Shown: positions 17,772 through 26,359 of the stretch, one piece after another
Layout of the letters: each line of letters opens with the position of its first letter
Position numbering within the stretch: the first letter of the stretch is position 1
Origin: Pseudomaricurvus sp965656525
Lineage (GTDB): Bacteria; Pseudomonadota; Gammaproteobacteria; Pseudomonadales; Cellvibrionaceae
NCBI GenBank assembly: GCA_965656525.1
Contig: CBFHKY010000001.1
Location: forward strand, 139,209-203,208
DNA: 64,000 nt
Direction of reading: 5' to 3'
Position numbers and translations under genes: made by a program
Notes under the pieces: generated by a model
Told to the model about the DNA's origin: nothing
Databases searched by the model: none
Seen by the model: only the letters and a program-made list of their open reading frames with translations

Positions 17772-18263
17772 CTAAGCCACTTGTGATGATTCTTTTCGAG
17801 AAACATCACTCAAGGGCTGAGTTTTTGCATTTTCTACAGAGCCGGTTGATATCTGAATGGTTCTTGGTTTCATCGCTTCTGGGATTTCACGCACCAGATC
17901 TACATGCAAGAGACCATTTTCCATACGTGCTCCATCAACTTTTACATGATCCGCAAGTTGGAATCTTCTTTCAAAGTTTCTAGCCGCAATGCCTTGATGC
18001 AAAAACGTGCGCTCAGCACCACCCTCATCCTTAGTACCGCTGATGACTAAGGTGTTTTGTTCACTCTGAATATTAAGTTCTTCAGCACTAAAGCCAGCCA
18101 GTGCCATGGTAATTCTGTATTCGTTGTCATCAATTAATTCAACGTTATAAGGTGGATACCCGCCTTGCGTCTGCTCAGTGCGACTCAAGTTATCCAACAT
18201 TGAAGCCATGCGATCAAAACCAATGGCAGAGCGGTAAAGTGGTGAAAAATCTGTCGTTCTCAT
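17772..18263 (-). CDS. Small heat-shock protein, Hsp20/IbpA family
   Basis: Small heat-shock proteins hold unfolding proteins in a refoldable state. The 163-residue product (start MRTTDFSPLYRSAIGFDRM) contains the alpha-crystallin domain (about residues 38-130), with YRITMALAGFSAEELNIQ, the loop GIAARNFERRFQLADHV and the closing GLLHVDLVREIPE. The ATG at 18263 is chosen since AAGAAGG lies 8 bases before it; an ATG two codons upstream is too close to that site. The untranslated leader carries a hairpin that hides this ribosome-binding site (see the separate entry), as is known for ibpA-type genes. IbpA is the closest named relative. Confidence 0.93.
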   Translation of the reverse strand: MRTTDFSPLYRSAIGFDRMASMLDNLSRTEQTQGGYPPYNVELIDDNEYRITMALAGFSAEELNIQSEQNTLVISGTKDEGGAERTFLHQGIAARNFERRFQLADHVKVDGARMENGLLHVDLVREIPEAMKPRTIQISTGSVENAKTQPLSDVSRKESSQVA

Positions 18264-18290
18264 AATCATACCCTTCTTAAAGCAATACGT
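18264..18290 (-). promoter_or_regulatory. Probable ROSE-type RNA thermometer hairpin
   Basis: Just before the Hsp20 start the transcript reads UUGCUU-UAAG-AAGGG (18271-18285, minus). UU[G]CUU can pair with AAGGG around a 4-base loop with the single G bulged, which is the hallmark UYGCU/Shine-Dalgarno helix of ROSE elements known upstream of ibpA. The pairing buries the ribosome-binding site at low temperature and would melt on heat shock. Further upstream stems were not worked out. Confidence 0.6.
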
Positions 18291-18440
18291 TATTGTGCTT
18301 GTTAAAACCAAGCCGTGATTAAGAGGCCGCTGTTAACATCACACCAAACTTGGTCATGAAGCTAGACCAGCAAAGGAAGATCTTTATGCATAAGATCAAC
18401 CGACCCTATTGCCCTCTCATTATGAGCAGGTGCATGACAG

Positions 18441-18468
18441 ATATGGATTCACTTTCAAAAAAATCAAG
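18441..18468 (-). promoter_or_regulatory. Candidate sigma-32 promoter for the Hsp20 gene
   Basis: The minus strand shows CTTGATT (18462-18468), 15 bases, then CCATAT (18441-18446). Both halves are partial matches to the heat-shock consensus. It would give a leader of about 170 bases, long for a ROSE element, so this is only a candidate. Confidence 0.28.
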
Positions 18469-18496
18469 CCCCCGTATAAATCAATCCGTATTTTTT

Positions 18497-19537
18497 TTAA
18501 CCAACTACTTGATGGAGAGCTTGCTCTAAGGTCGGGTATTGGAAGTTAAAATTTAAAGCCTGCAATTCATTAGGCAATACTTTTTGCCCAGAAAGTAAAA
18601 GTTCTTGACCCATCTGCCCCCAGAGTAATTTTACAATTGGTGATGGCATTCGGAAAAACGCAGGGCGATGCAAGGCGTGCCCCAACTCTACTGTGAAATG
18701 CCCATTAGTGACTGGGGCGGGAGCGGTAAGATTAACAGCTCGAGGCAGCTTCGGAAGTGACAACAAAAATTCGATGGCGCGACACAGATCGTCTCTATGA
18801 ATCCAACTGAGCCATTGATTACCACCGCCTATTGGGCCACCCAATCCCAAGCGAAACGGTGGCAGTAACTGTTGCATCATACCGCCACCCTGGCCAAGTA
18901 CAGGACCGATACGTAAGCTGCAAACCTGCGCACCAAGAGAGATAAATTCATGCGCGGCGACCTCCCAGTTACAGCAGAGCTCCTGACTGAAATTCTGTGG
19001 CAAACATTGAGCAGCATCCACTTCGTTTTCACTCTGGTCTTGATCCCCCAAAGCTGTCGAGTAAATACCAACAGCTGAACCCGAAAGCACTCGCTCCGGT
19101 TTTTGATTGCGCCGTTTGTATAGGTTAAGTAGTGCTTTTGTAACGCCCACTCTACTGTCTAGCAAAGCCCTTTTTCGNNNNNNNNNNNNNNNNNNNNNNN
19201 NNNNNNNNNNNNNNNNNNNNNNNNNNNNNNNNNNNNNNNNNNNNNNNNNNNNNNNNNNNNNNNNNNNNNNNNNNNNATCTTCACTCCAACGACTCGCAGC
19301 AATGCTCTCGCCAGCTAAGTTGATGATCACAGTTGGAAGGGGATCAGGGATTTGATCCAGACGTGAAACGCAAGTGAATCCTGCAGCGGCTTGTTTTTCG
19401 GGTGACCTAGTTAGCACGTAGCCTGTGTAGCCAGCGTCAACCAGCAAGGGCAACAAAGCTTTACCCAAAAAGCCGGTTCCACCAGTAATAAGCAAAGTAG
19501 GAAGATCCGACGATATGGCTCGATTGGGGGTATTCAT
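18497..19537 (-). CDS. TIGR01777 family NAD(P)-dependent epimerase-like protein (YfcH-like)
   Basis: A short-chain dehydrogenase/epimerase-fold protein of the YfcH/SulA-like TIGR01777 family. It has the N-terminal dinucleotide motif LLITGGTGFLGKALLP, the family signature NLAGESIAASRW, LSGSAVGIYS, and the C-terminal stretch FRLGLGGPIGGGNQWLSWIH. The 346-codon frame includes 33 codons of N (19178-19276). Compared with E. coli YfcH, residues on both sides of the gap join with nothing missing, so the real protein is probably about 313 residues. The biochemical role of the family is not established. Confidence 0.88.
   Translation of the reverse strand: MNTPNRAISSDLPTLLITGGTGFLGKALLPLLVDAGYTGYVLTRSPEKQAAAGFTCVSRLDQIPDPLPTVIINLAGESIAASRWSEDXXXXXXXXXXXXXXXXXXXXXXXXXXXXXXXXXRKRALLDSRVGVTKALLNLYKRRNQKPERVLSGSAVGIYSTALGDQDQSENEVDAAQCLPQNFSQELCCNWEVAAHEFISLGAQVCSLRIGPVLGQGGGMMQQLLPPFRLGLGGPIGGGNQWLSWIHRDDLCRAIEFLLSLPKLPRAVNLTAPAPVTNGHFTVELGHALHRPAFFRMPSPIVKLLWGQMGQELLLSGQKVLPNELQALNFNFQYPTLEQALHQVVG
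19178..19276. other. Assembly gap, 99 N
   Basis: Ninety-nine undetermined bases inside the TIGR01777 gene. The run starts and ends on codon boundaries and homologues have no extra residues here, so it is probably a placeholder for little or no missing sequence. Confidence 0.95.
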
Positions 19538-19600
19538 TAGGCGTCTCCAATGGGCGCCTAATCGAAACTCAAACCATTGTCAGTATGAATAGAGACGCCG

Positions 19601-20599
19601 TTATAATAAGTTGAGCAGAGATTTTTTAAAGATCACTAAACGGGGGTTCGATGTACGTTTTGAATCAAAGATAAAAACGTATTCTTTACCATTATCAGCG
19701 GCAGGTATCGTGCGTTTAAAACGAAACTTACCCACAAAGAAAGTCTGCTGCCCAGACTGTACTACGGTATCCACACGATACTGGTTCTTTCCAAGGTACT
19801 CGAAAGTTTGTGGCGTTATACTTTTACCCTCGATAAGCAGGTTTTTATACAGCGGCACGCCTGAAGGTCTCTTAGTCAGTTCGTTCAGGCGACTCATCTC
19901 TTTACGAACAAACTCTAAAGCCTCTTCATCCAACATAGAAAGCTCATCGGCCTCAGAAAGCTCGTCGACGCTAGATGACTCAGGGGCAACAACAGCGGCT
20001 GGTGCAATGGCTACCTCTTGGGGTTTTGCCAGGCTTTTCTCCATTTGCTGGCGCTGTATCGCAGCCGCCTTAGCTTTTTCAGCCTCTATACGTCTTTGCT
20101 GCTCTGCAAGCACCTGCTCAGCCTCTAAACGAGCAATTTTTGATTCTTGACTGGCAATTCGATCCTCAGACTTATTGATCTGACTTTTAACCTTGACTTC
20201 CAAAGCCTGAAGTTCGGCTACTTGTTCTTCAACCCAATTCAATCGCTTGGTTCGCGTCCTGATGGCTCTTTCCGCCATCGCTAAACTGTGCTCGACCAAG
20301 CTCAGTGCGCGCTCATTCTTTTCACTTGCCTCGGCTGACAGTGCAATTCGTGCCTCAGTATGGTTTTTTTGTGCCTCAATCAAGTCTTTTTCAGCATTTT
20401 GTAAATCTGATTTCGCATCAGCCAGCTTATTTTCAAAACCGAACAGCTCGTTTGCAATGTCCTCAAGCTCCGCCTGATGGTTTTCATGTGCCTGATGATA
20501 AAGATCCAATTTATTCTGCTCGGCAGATATCGAAGCAGCGGAACCCACTGCAGAAAAAAGCATAAGCGCCAGAAAGAAAAAGATACGACGAAACATCAT
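19601..20599 (-). CDS. Exported coiled-coil protein of unknown function
   Basis: I do not recognise a family. The 332-residue product has a signal peptide (MMFRRIFFFLALMLFSAVG, cleavage near SAA), then a long charged helical stretch (about residues 28-190) rich in Glu, Ala, Lys and Gln with heptad spacing, clearly a coiled coil. A Pro/Ala/Ser-rich linker (about 190-215) leads to a compact C-terminal region (about 225-332) with beta-type composition. The overall design recalls envelope proteins that span between layers or scaffold a complex. It stands alone between the TIGR01777 gene and uspA. Confidence 0.75.
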   Translation of the reverse strand: MMFRRIFFFLALMLFSAVGSAASISAEQNKLDLYHQAHENHQAELEDIANELFGFENKLADAKSDLQNAEKDLIEAQKNHTEARIALSAEASEKNERALSLVEHSLAMAERAIRTRTKRLNWVEEQVAELQALEVKVKSQINKSEDRIASQESKIARLEAEQVLAEQQRRIEAEKAKAAAIQRQQMEKSLAKPQEVAIAPAAVVAPESSSVDELSEADELSMLDEEALEFVRKEMSRLNELTKRPSGVPLYKNLLIEGKSITPQTFEYLGKNQYRVDTVVQSGQQTFFVGKFRFKRTIPAADNGKEYVFIFDSKRTSNPRLVIFKKSLLNLL

Positions 20600-20811
20600 G
20601 TTTATAATTCTTGAAGTTGTATGTTAGCGAAGAATTTGGTGATCAAAACGTAGACCAAGGGCCACCGACTCACCCAATACCATAAATAAGCGATGAAACT
20701 GTACCCACCTACCCAACCGATTACAAGTCTAAGCTGGGTGCTGAGGAGTGTGACTTCCCAAGAAAACGACTATTATTAGAACTCTATACCCATGAATACG
20801 GTGAAAGGATA

Positions 20812-21243
20812 ATGCCCTACCACAAAATTCTTTGCGCAGTGGATCTAACTGCACCTGCTGAGCACGTACACCATCTGATTTCAAAGGCTTTAGACCTAAG
20901 CTCCTCGCCTAGCGATATCACCCTGATCCATGTACTAGAGCACCCTTTAACTGGGGCGGGCGAACTGGACACAATGGCCACAGAAGATGAGTTAATGGCT
21001 CATTTTCGTGTGAAAATGCAAAATACCTTAGCTGAATATCACTTAGACGAAAAACAAGGGCTTATTGCTCTTGGAAATCCGGCTTTTGACATCCAAAAAA
21101 TACAACAAGAAAATCACAGCGATCTCGTTGTCTTGGGACGATATAAAAAAGCATGGATACAGCGATTTCTAGACTCACAAAGTGACAACATCAATAATCA
21201 AGTCACCTGCGATACTTTAAACGTCAGCTTGTTGGATCTATAA
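20812..21243 (+). CDS. uspA: Universal stress protein, UspA type
   Basis: The 143-residue single-domain product starts MPYHKILCAVDLTAPAEHV, typical of UspA, and has the later strand DLVVLGRYKKAW. It lacks the Gly-rich ATP-binding motif (GxxG with a following GS/T), so it belongs to the non-nucleotide-binding UspA class rather than the UspF/MJ0577 class. A good ribosome-binding site (AAAGGA) precedes the ATG. It is a single-gene unit next to the tRNA operon, and its precise role is stress survival by family inference. Confidence 0.85.
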   Translation: MPYHKILCAVDLTAPAEHVHHLISKALDLSSSPSDITLIHVLEHPLTGAGELDTMATEDELMAHFRVKMQNTLAEYHLDEKQGLIALGNPAFDIQKIQQENHSDLVVLGRYKKAWIQRFLDSQSDNINNQVTCDTLNVSLLDL

Positions 21244-21351
21244 ACGATCACAGAGTTGAGTAAGACTTCGAAGAAGGCAGCGGAAGAACCGCAGAGTTTT
21301 CCGTGAGCAGTTTTATAAAGTTCTGAATATAGGAGAATGAAAAGTAAAAAA

Positions 21352-21427
21352 TGGGGTGGACGATGGGACTTGAACCCACGACGACCGGAATCACAATCCG
21401 GGGCTCTACCAACTGAGCTACGCCCAC
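21352..21427 (-). tRNA. tRNA-His (anticodon GUG)
   Basis: The gene has anticodon GTG in the loop ATTGTGAT, T loop GTTCAAGTC, the acceptor stem GTGGGCG/CGTCCAC with discriminator C, and an encoded CCA. The base before position 1 is G (21428), the G-1 that histidyl-tRNA synthetase requires. Last gene of a three-tRNA unit. Confidence 0.97.
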
Positions 21428-21464
21428 CATTGATCGTATGATCGGTGTGCCAGAAATGCGCAAA

Positions 21465-21541
21465 TGGCGCACCCGGCAGGATTCGAACCTGCGACCATCC
21501 GCTTAGAAGGCGGATGCTCTATCCAACTGAGCTACGGGCGC
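21465..21541 (-). tRNA. tRNA-Arg (anticodon UCU)
   Basis: A 77-base gene with encoded CCA, anticodon TCT in CTTCTAA, acceptor stem GCGCCCG/CGGGTGC (one G-U pair) and T loop GTTCGAATC. Middle gene of the Pro-Arg-His unit. Confidence 0.97.
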
Positions 21542-21609
21542 TTTGTAATACCTTGCGGTAATATGGGAGCCCTAGACTCTCAGCCTTCCTAGGCTCGAAC
21601 TGAGAAAAG

Positions 21610-21686
<77 letters not shown>

Positions 21687-21725
21687 AACATTTCCTTTTG
21701 GGCTGTTGCCCTTGAGGAGGTGCGC

Positions 21726-21754
21726 ATATTACCCATGACCCATTGCGGCGTCAA
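21726..21754 (-). promoter_or_regulatory. Promoter of the tRNA Pro-Arg-His operon
   Basis: On the minus strand, -35 TTGACG (21749-21754) and -10 TAATAT (21726-21731) are 17 bases apart, followed by the GC-rich stretch GCGCACC, as expected of a stringently controlled stable-RNA promoter. Confidence 0.75.
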
Positions 21755-21954
21755 CGGCTTTTTTCAAAATATTTTTTATTGTTTGCAGAGGCTTATGCAA
21801 TCACCGACATTTTGTTCACAATCTCGCCAAGCTGTTAATTTCACAAGCATTTTTTAGGTGGATATTGTGTTGGCCCTCAGCTCAGCTTATGGGAAAATAC
21901 TCAGCTATATTTAGCATCTACATTCATCTGGTAAGCATAATCAAGGTACTCTTC

Positions 21955-22800
21955 ATGTCTGCACTGGTTCTAGACGGCAAAGCGTTGGCTCAAAAAACAG
22001 AACAAGAACTCTCAGCCCGCGTGGCAGAGCTCAAAGAAAAAAGCGGCGGGCAAACCCCTATCCTCGCGACCATTTTAGTCGGCGGCGACCCTGCATCGGC
22101 CACGTACGTTAAAATGAAGGGCAATGCTTGCACTCGTATTGGTATGGATTCATTAAAAGTAGAAATGCCGGAAGAAACCACTACCGAAGAACTCTTGGCA
22201 AAAATCGAAGAGCTGAACGCCAGCGCCAACGTTCACGGAATCTTATTGCAACACCCTGTACCAGAACAGATTGATGAACGCGCTTGCTTTGATGCTATTG
22301 CGTTAGCAAAAGACGTCGACGGCGTTACTTGCTTGGGATTTGGTCGTATGAGCATGGGGGAGCAAGCGTATGGTTGCGCCACGCCCAAAGGCATCATGCG
22401 CTTATTGGAAGCTTACAATGTCGATTTAAGCGGCAAACACGCGGTTGTCGTTGGTCGCTCCCCTATTTTGGGAAAACCCATGGCCATGATGCTTTTAGAG
22501 GCCAACGCCACGGTCACAATTTGCCATTCCCGCACTCAAAACCTAGCCGCACACATTAAGCAAGCCGATATCGTCGTAGGGGCCGTAGGTAAACCTGAAT
22601 TTATCAAGGCAGACTGGATCAAGGATGGCGCTGTGGTGGTAGACGCGGGTTACCACCCCGGTGGCGTTGGAGACATTGAACTTGAGCCCCTCAAAGATCG
22701 TGTTGCAGCTTATACACCGGTACCTGGCGGCGTAGGCCCCATGACCATCAATACATTGATCTATCAATCCGTTGATTCTGGCGAGAAGAAAATGGCCTAA
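21955..22800 (+). CDS. folD: Methylenetetrahydrofolate dehydrogenase/cyclohydrolase FolD
   Basis: FolD interconverts 5,10-methylene-, methenyl- and 10-formyl-tetrahydrofolate, supplying one-carbon units for purines and formyl-methionine. The 281-residue protein (start MSALVLDGKALAQ; the longer frame has a foreign N-terminus) shows the catalytic-site Tyr-x3-Lys in TYVKMKGNA (about residue 50), the signature GILLQHPVP, the catalytic Asp in DVDG, and the dinucleotide-binding VVGRSPILGKPMAMML with PGGVGPMTI at the end. AAGG lies 8 bases before the ATG. A single-gene unit followed closely by truC. Confidence 0.97.
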   Translation: MSALVLDGKALAQKTEQELSARVAELKEKSGGQTPILATILVGGDPASATYVKMKGNACTRIGMDSLKVEMPEETTTEELLAKIEELNASANVHGILLQHPVPEQIDERACFDAIALAKDVDGVTCLGFGRMSMGEQAYGCATPKGIMRLLEAYNVDLSGKHAVVVGRSPILGKPMAMMLLEANATVTICHSRTQNLAAHIKQADIVVGAVGKPEFIKADWIKDGAVVVDAGYHPGGVGDIELEPLKDRVAAYTPVPGGVGPMTINTLIYQSVDSGEKKMA

Positions 22801-22882
22801 CGCCAAACACTTTACGAGGCGTCACGGCTTTTTCTAGCCTTGACGCCCTACTCCCCTTCACGCCTGTATTGGTTGAGTTCTT

Positions 22883-23653
22883 GTGCCCCCACTATCCATC
22901 CTATATCAGGACGACAACCTGGTCGCCATTCATAAGCCCAGTGGATTACTGGTTCACCGAAGCCCTATTGATAAGCATGAAACTCGTTTTGCATTGCAAA
23001 TGGTCAGAGATCAAATTGGTCAGCGGGTCTACCCTCTACATCGGCTGGATAAGCCAACTTCTGGCGTTTTATTATTTGCATTAAGTTCCGATATTGCACG
23101 ACACATGGGCAACCACTTCGCACAGCACAATATTGAAAAGCGTTACCTAGCGGTGGTCAGAGGCCACGCCCCCGATGCGGGTTTTATCGATCACGCGCTG
23201 AAAGAAGAGTGGGATAAAATGGCTGATGGCAAGCTGCAAACGGATAAACCCTCGCAGTTGGCCCAAACTCATTACCGTCGGCTGGCAACTGCTGAGCTGC
23301 CTGTTATGATCGAAACCTACCCTCAAAGCCGCTATTCTCTGGTTGAATGCAAACCGCTCACAGGGCGCAAACACCAAATAAGGCGACACTTAAAGCACAT
23401 CAACCACCCTATTATCGGTGATGCAAAACATGGTCGCGGCCGTCATAATCGGTTTTTTCGCGATCAGTTGAATGTAGATCGGCTGCTTTTACACGCCGCT
23501 AGCCTATCATTCCCTCACCCTGAAACCGGGCACACCACTCATGTTCACGCCCCGCTTCAGGGTTCAATGTTTCAGCTGTTGGATCGGTTTGGCTGGCTGC
23601 CTCAGCTGCAACCTGAATGGGTGCCGACCATCACCGAGGAATTCTTATTATGA
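22883..23653 (+). CDS. truC: tRNA pseudouridine(65) synthase TruC
   Basis: RluA-family pseudouridine synthase. The 256-residue product (GTG start) has the catalytic motif PLHRLDKPTSGVLLFAL with Asp in HRLD, the opening ILYQDDNLVAIHKPSGLLVH, and the later GRKHQIRRHLKHINHPIIGD. Size and the absence of an S4 domain fit TruC (E. coli 260), which modifies U65 in some tRNAs. It overlaps rsuA by 4 bases (ATGA), so the two are translationally coupled. Confidence 0.88.
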   Translation: MPPLSILYQDDNLVAIHKPSGLLVHRSPIDKHETRFALQMVRDQIGQRVYPLHRLDKPTSGVLLFALSSDIARHMGNHFAQHNIEKRYLAVVRGHAPDAGFIDHALKEEWDKMADGKLQTDKPSQLAQTHYRRLATAELPVMIETYPQSRYSLVECKPLTGRKHQIRRHLKHINHPIIGDAKHGRGRHNRFFRDQLNVDRLLLHAASLSFPHPETGHTTHVHAPLQGSMFQLLDRFGWLPQLQPEWVPTITEEFLL

Positions 23654-24345
23654 GACTCGATAAATACGTGAGTCAGGTTACTGACTTATCACGCAAAGAC
23701 GTCAAACGATTATTGCGTAGCGGCGCCGTTACAGTTGACGGAGAAAGTATCAAAGTCGCTACGTTTTCAGTGCCTGAAGATGCTCAAGTCTGCATAGACA
23801 ATGAGCCACTGGCATGGCCATCTGATCGTTACTTTCTTCTACATAAGCCCAAAGGCTACGTGTGCGTCACGAAAGATCAAGACCACCCGACAGTACTAGA
23901 GCTGCTGGACGAACCTAATGTCGACAAACTGCAGATTGCTGGCCGTTTGGATATCGATACCACAGGGCTTGTTCTGATTACTGATAACGGACGCTGGAAC
24001 CATGCGGTCACCAGTCCCAAACGCGATTGCAAAAAAACGTATTTGGCCACACTGGCAGAAAACATTTCACCCGAGACGACAACTCGCTTTGCCGAGGGCG
24101 TTATGCTGGATGGCGAATTTAAGCCGACACAACCCGCAGCACTCGAAGTCCTCTACAGCAACGAAGCCAAGCTTACGATTCGCGAAGGGAAATACCACCA
24201 AGTGAAACGCATGTTTGCCGCAGTGGGGAATAAAGTAGAAGAGTTACATCGCTTACAGGTTGGCGACATTGTACTTGAAGACACGCTCGAAGAAGGCGAC
24301 TACCGTCCTTTGACAGAAGCAGAGATCCGCAGTGTTCAGTTGTAA
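23650..24345 (+). CDS. rsuA: 16S rRNA pseudouridine(516) synthase RsuA
   Basis: RsuA isomerises U516 of 16S rRNA during 30S assembly. The 231-residue product begins MRLDKYVSQVTDLSRKDVK, an S4 RNA-binding domain (about residues 1-60), then the catalytic motif AGRLDIDTTGLVLITD with Asp in GRLD, and KYHQVKRMFAAVGNKVEEL near the end. The start at 23650 overlaps the truC stop codon; the longer in-frame extension runs into truC and is not needed. RsuA rather than RluB, RluE or RluF is inferred from length and domain make-up. Confidence 0.88.
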   Translation: MRLDKYVSQVTDLSRKDVKRLLRSGAVTVDGESIKVATFSVPEDAQVCIDNEPLAWPSDRYFLLHKPKGYVCVTKDQDHPTVLELLDEPNVDKLQIAGRLDIDTTGLVLITDNGRWNHAVTSPKRDCKKTYLATLAENISPETTTRFAEGVMLDGEFKPTQPAALEVLYSNEAKLTIREGKYHQVKRMFAAVGNKVEELHRLQVGDIVLEDTLEEGDYRPLTEAEIRSVQL

Positions 24346-24440
24346 GCGGATGACATCTGATTGCTCATCAAAACGACAACCCAGAGATGAAGCCCGTTTA
24401 TTGGCGGGTGATTACTTTTCAACGCAAGAGGTTACAGAGT

Positions 24441-25517
24441 GTGTCTGACCCAAGCTTTCAACTAACCACAGGGGCGTTTAACGATATAACAGGGCCAACG
24501 TTGTGGGTGGTGGACGAGAACATTTCTGAAGCCTTTGAGCATGTGGCACCACACCCGCAACTCAGTGTAATCACAAATCGTTATGACATTTGGGCCAACG
24601 CAACCGCCAAAGGCTTTTCCGTTACGCTGTGTGATTACGATTTTACGGCCTTTAATAGCTCGATGTTTCATCGCGTTGTTTATCGTATATCTAAAGAGCG
24701 CCCAGTGGTTCATCACGTTATCAATGAAAGCTGGCGGGTACTGGCCCCCCACGGCACACTGTGGTTAGCGGGTGAAAAAAGCGAAGGCATAAAAGGTTTT
24801 ATCGATAAAGCCGGAAAACTGCTCCAGAACCGTCAAAGTGCAGAGAAGCACGGTACAGCATACCGAGCCATTCTTACTAAAAATTGCGACTTTGATACAG
24901 CCGCTGAACTTGATACCAAGCAATATTCTCAGCAGCGTACAGTCGCCACCATCGAAGTCGATAACCATCCGCTAACCATCCGCTCGAAGCCTGGAGTATA
25001 CGGCTGGCAGAAGTTAGACCAAGGCAGTCAGCTGTTGATGGATACTGTAGAGGCGCACTTCCTTCACCACCCTTACCCAAAGTCGCTACTGGATTTAGGT
25101 TGCGGTTATGGCTATTTAACACTGCGCACTCGGCATTGGGGTTGCCAAACTCGATTTGCCACTGATAACAACGTGGCGGCCATTAATTGTGCACGTACCA
25201 ATATCGATCGAGCCAACATGAAGGTTCACATCAGTGTGGACGACTGTGGTAGTAAACTGAGCACCCCTGTCGAGGCTATTCTCTGTAACCCGCCATTTCA
25301 CAAAGGCTTTCAAACCAGCAGCGAATTAACGCGACTCTTTCTGCAGCAAAGTGCGCGATTATTACAGCCCGCTGGAACCGCCTTTTTTGTAGTAAATCAC
25401 TTTATCGCGCTGGAAAAACTGGCCACTCATTACTTCAAAGAGCTAACGGTTTTACACAGTGACAAACACTTTAAAGTTATAGCTCTGCGCCAATCCTTCA
25501 AGGGCTCACTCGCTTAA
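24441..25517 (+). CDS. rsmC: 16S rRNA (guanine-1207-N2) methyltransferase RsmC-like
   Basis: RsmC methylates G1207 of 16S rRNA. The product has two methyltransferase-like halves: a degenerate N-terminal domain (about residues 1-160) and a catalytic C-terminal domain with motif I LLDLGCGYGYLTLRT and the N2-guanine signature NPPFHKGFQT. The start is uncertain: GTG at 24441 (358 residues, with AAGAGG 9 bases before it) is preferred over ATG at 24387, which lacks a spaced ribosome-binding site. It follows rsuA at about 95 bases, so three consecutive genes act on ribosomal or transfer RNA. Confidence 0.85.
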   Translation: MSDPSFQLTTGAFNDITGPTLWVVDENISEAFEHVAPHPQLSVITNRYDIWANATAKGFSVTLCDYDFTAFNSSMFHRVVYRISKERPVVHHVINESWRVLAPHGTLWLAGEKSEGIKGFIDKAGKLLQNRQSAEKHGTAYRAILTKNCDFDTAAELDTKQYSQQRTVATIEVDNHPLTIRSKPGVYGWQKLDQGSQLLMDTVEAHFLHHPYPKSLLDLGCGYGYLTLRTRHWGCQTRFATDNNVAAINCARTNIDRANMKVHISVDDCGSKLSTPVEAILCNPPFHKGFQTSSELTRLFLQQSARLLQPAGTAFFVVNHFIALEKLATHYFKELTVLHSDKHFKVIALRQSFKGSLA

Positions 25518-25523
25518 CGCCTT

Positions 25524-26276
25524 TTAATACAACGGTTTGAGGGTAAAATTGAGCCGGCAGGATGCCTTCGTGCGGTCCAACACTGGGTATCGCTGAAGGC
25601 GTCGCTGAAACTCTGTTTCTGAACACTCTTGCTGAGCAAAGACCCCAACATGGTTTTCATACCTAGGCGCGGTGAATTGCCAAATTTGGGCCCACTGGGA
25701 ATCGGGTTGGTCACACACAGATAACCAATAACTGCTTTTTAAGGATCGCCTAGATTCAAAATTCACCACAATCACCCCGTCGGGGGTCAAATGTTTTGAC
25801 AATAATTGCGACCATGACTCATCCATCGTAATAGCACGAACCGCCTCGCCTTCTAACTCCCCAAAGAGATCATCGACAATATAATCAAAAGCAGGCCCTT
25901 GGTAGGCCGCCAACCAATCCTTCGCATCGGCTTCTAACAACAAGACATTCGATTGAGTAACACCAAAGAATTCACGAGCGGCGTATAAGTGGGCTGCGCA
26001 AAGGTCGACCCCAACGATCAGTTCTGGCGACATAAAATGATTAATTTGTCGAATCACTGCACCACCGCCAACACCCAACACCAGAACCCGGCGCGGCCCC
26101 GAGGGCGATACCACTAATGTAGGTAAAAACAGCAAATCCCATAGTGAGCCATCAACGGGCTTCCGTGGATTATATTGACTGTGAAACACGCCATTGGTGT
26201 AAAGTCGGCGAGTTTCACCTGCACTGCGCACTTGGTACACCGTGTCTTCTTGGCGGTGCCACCAAAGAATCGCCAT
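25524..26276 (-). CDS. Spermidine-synthase-like methyltransferase-fold protein
   Basis: The 250-residue product has the spermidine-synthase-type core: FHSQYNPRKPVDGSLWDLL, motif I VLVLGVGGGAVIRQINHF (about residue 63), the acidic residue in LIVGVDLCAAHL, and YIVDDLFGELEG. In true spermidine synthase the catalytic Asp sits in a VDSTDP-type motif; here it is VDDLFG, and the N-terminal beta-hairpin domain is short. It is therefore a relative of unknown substrate rather than SpeE. It is convergent with rsmC with only 6 bases between the stop codons. Confidence 0.7.
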   Translation of the reverse strand: MAILWWHRQEDTVYQVRSAGETRRLYTNGVFHSQYNPRKPVDGSLWDLLFLPTLVVSPSGPRRVLVLGVGGGAVIRQINHFMSPELIVGVDLCAAHLYAAREFFGVTQSNVLLLEADAKDWLAAYQGPAFDYIVDDLFGELEGEAVRAITMDESWSQLLSKHLTPDGVIVVNFESRRSLKSSYWLSVCDQPDSQWAQIWQFTAPRYENHVGVFAQQECSETEFQRRLQRYPVLDRTKASCRLNFTLKPLY

Positions 26277-26359
26277 AAACGGTTAAGCCTTTAAGGTTTG
26301 TGTTTATTATTTCAATTTTTCACACACTTAAATGTGACAACACCAAGTGATGATGAATA

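Noticed and set aside
19611..20150. 179-codon plus-strand frame opposite the coiled-coil gene
   Set aside because: Ser/Ala-rich sequence is the expected reverse of a Glu/Ala/Lys-rich coiled coil; no independent support.
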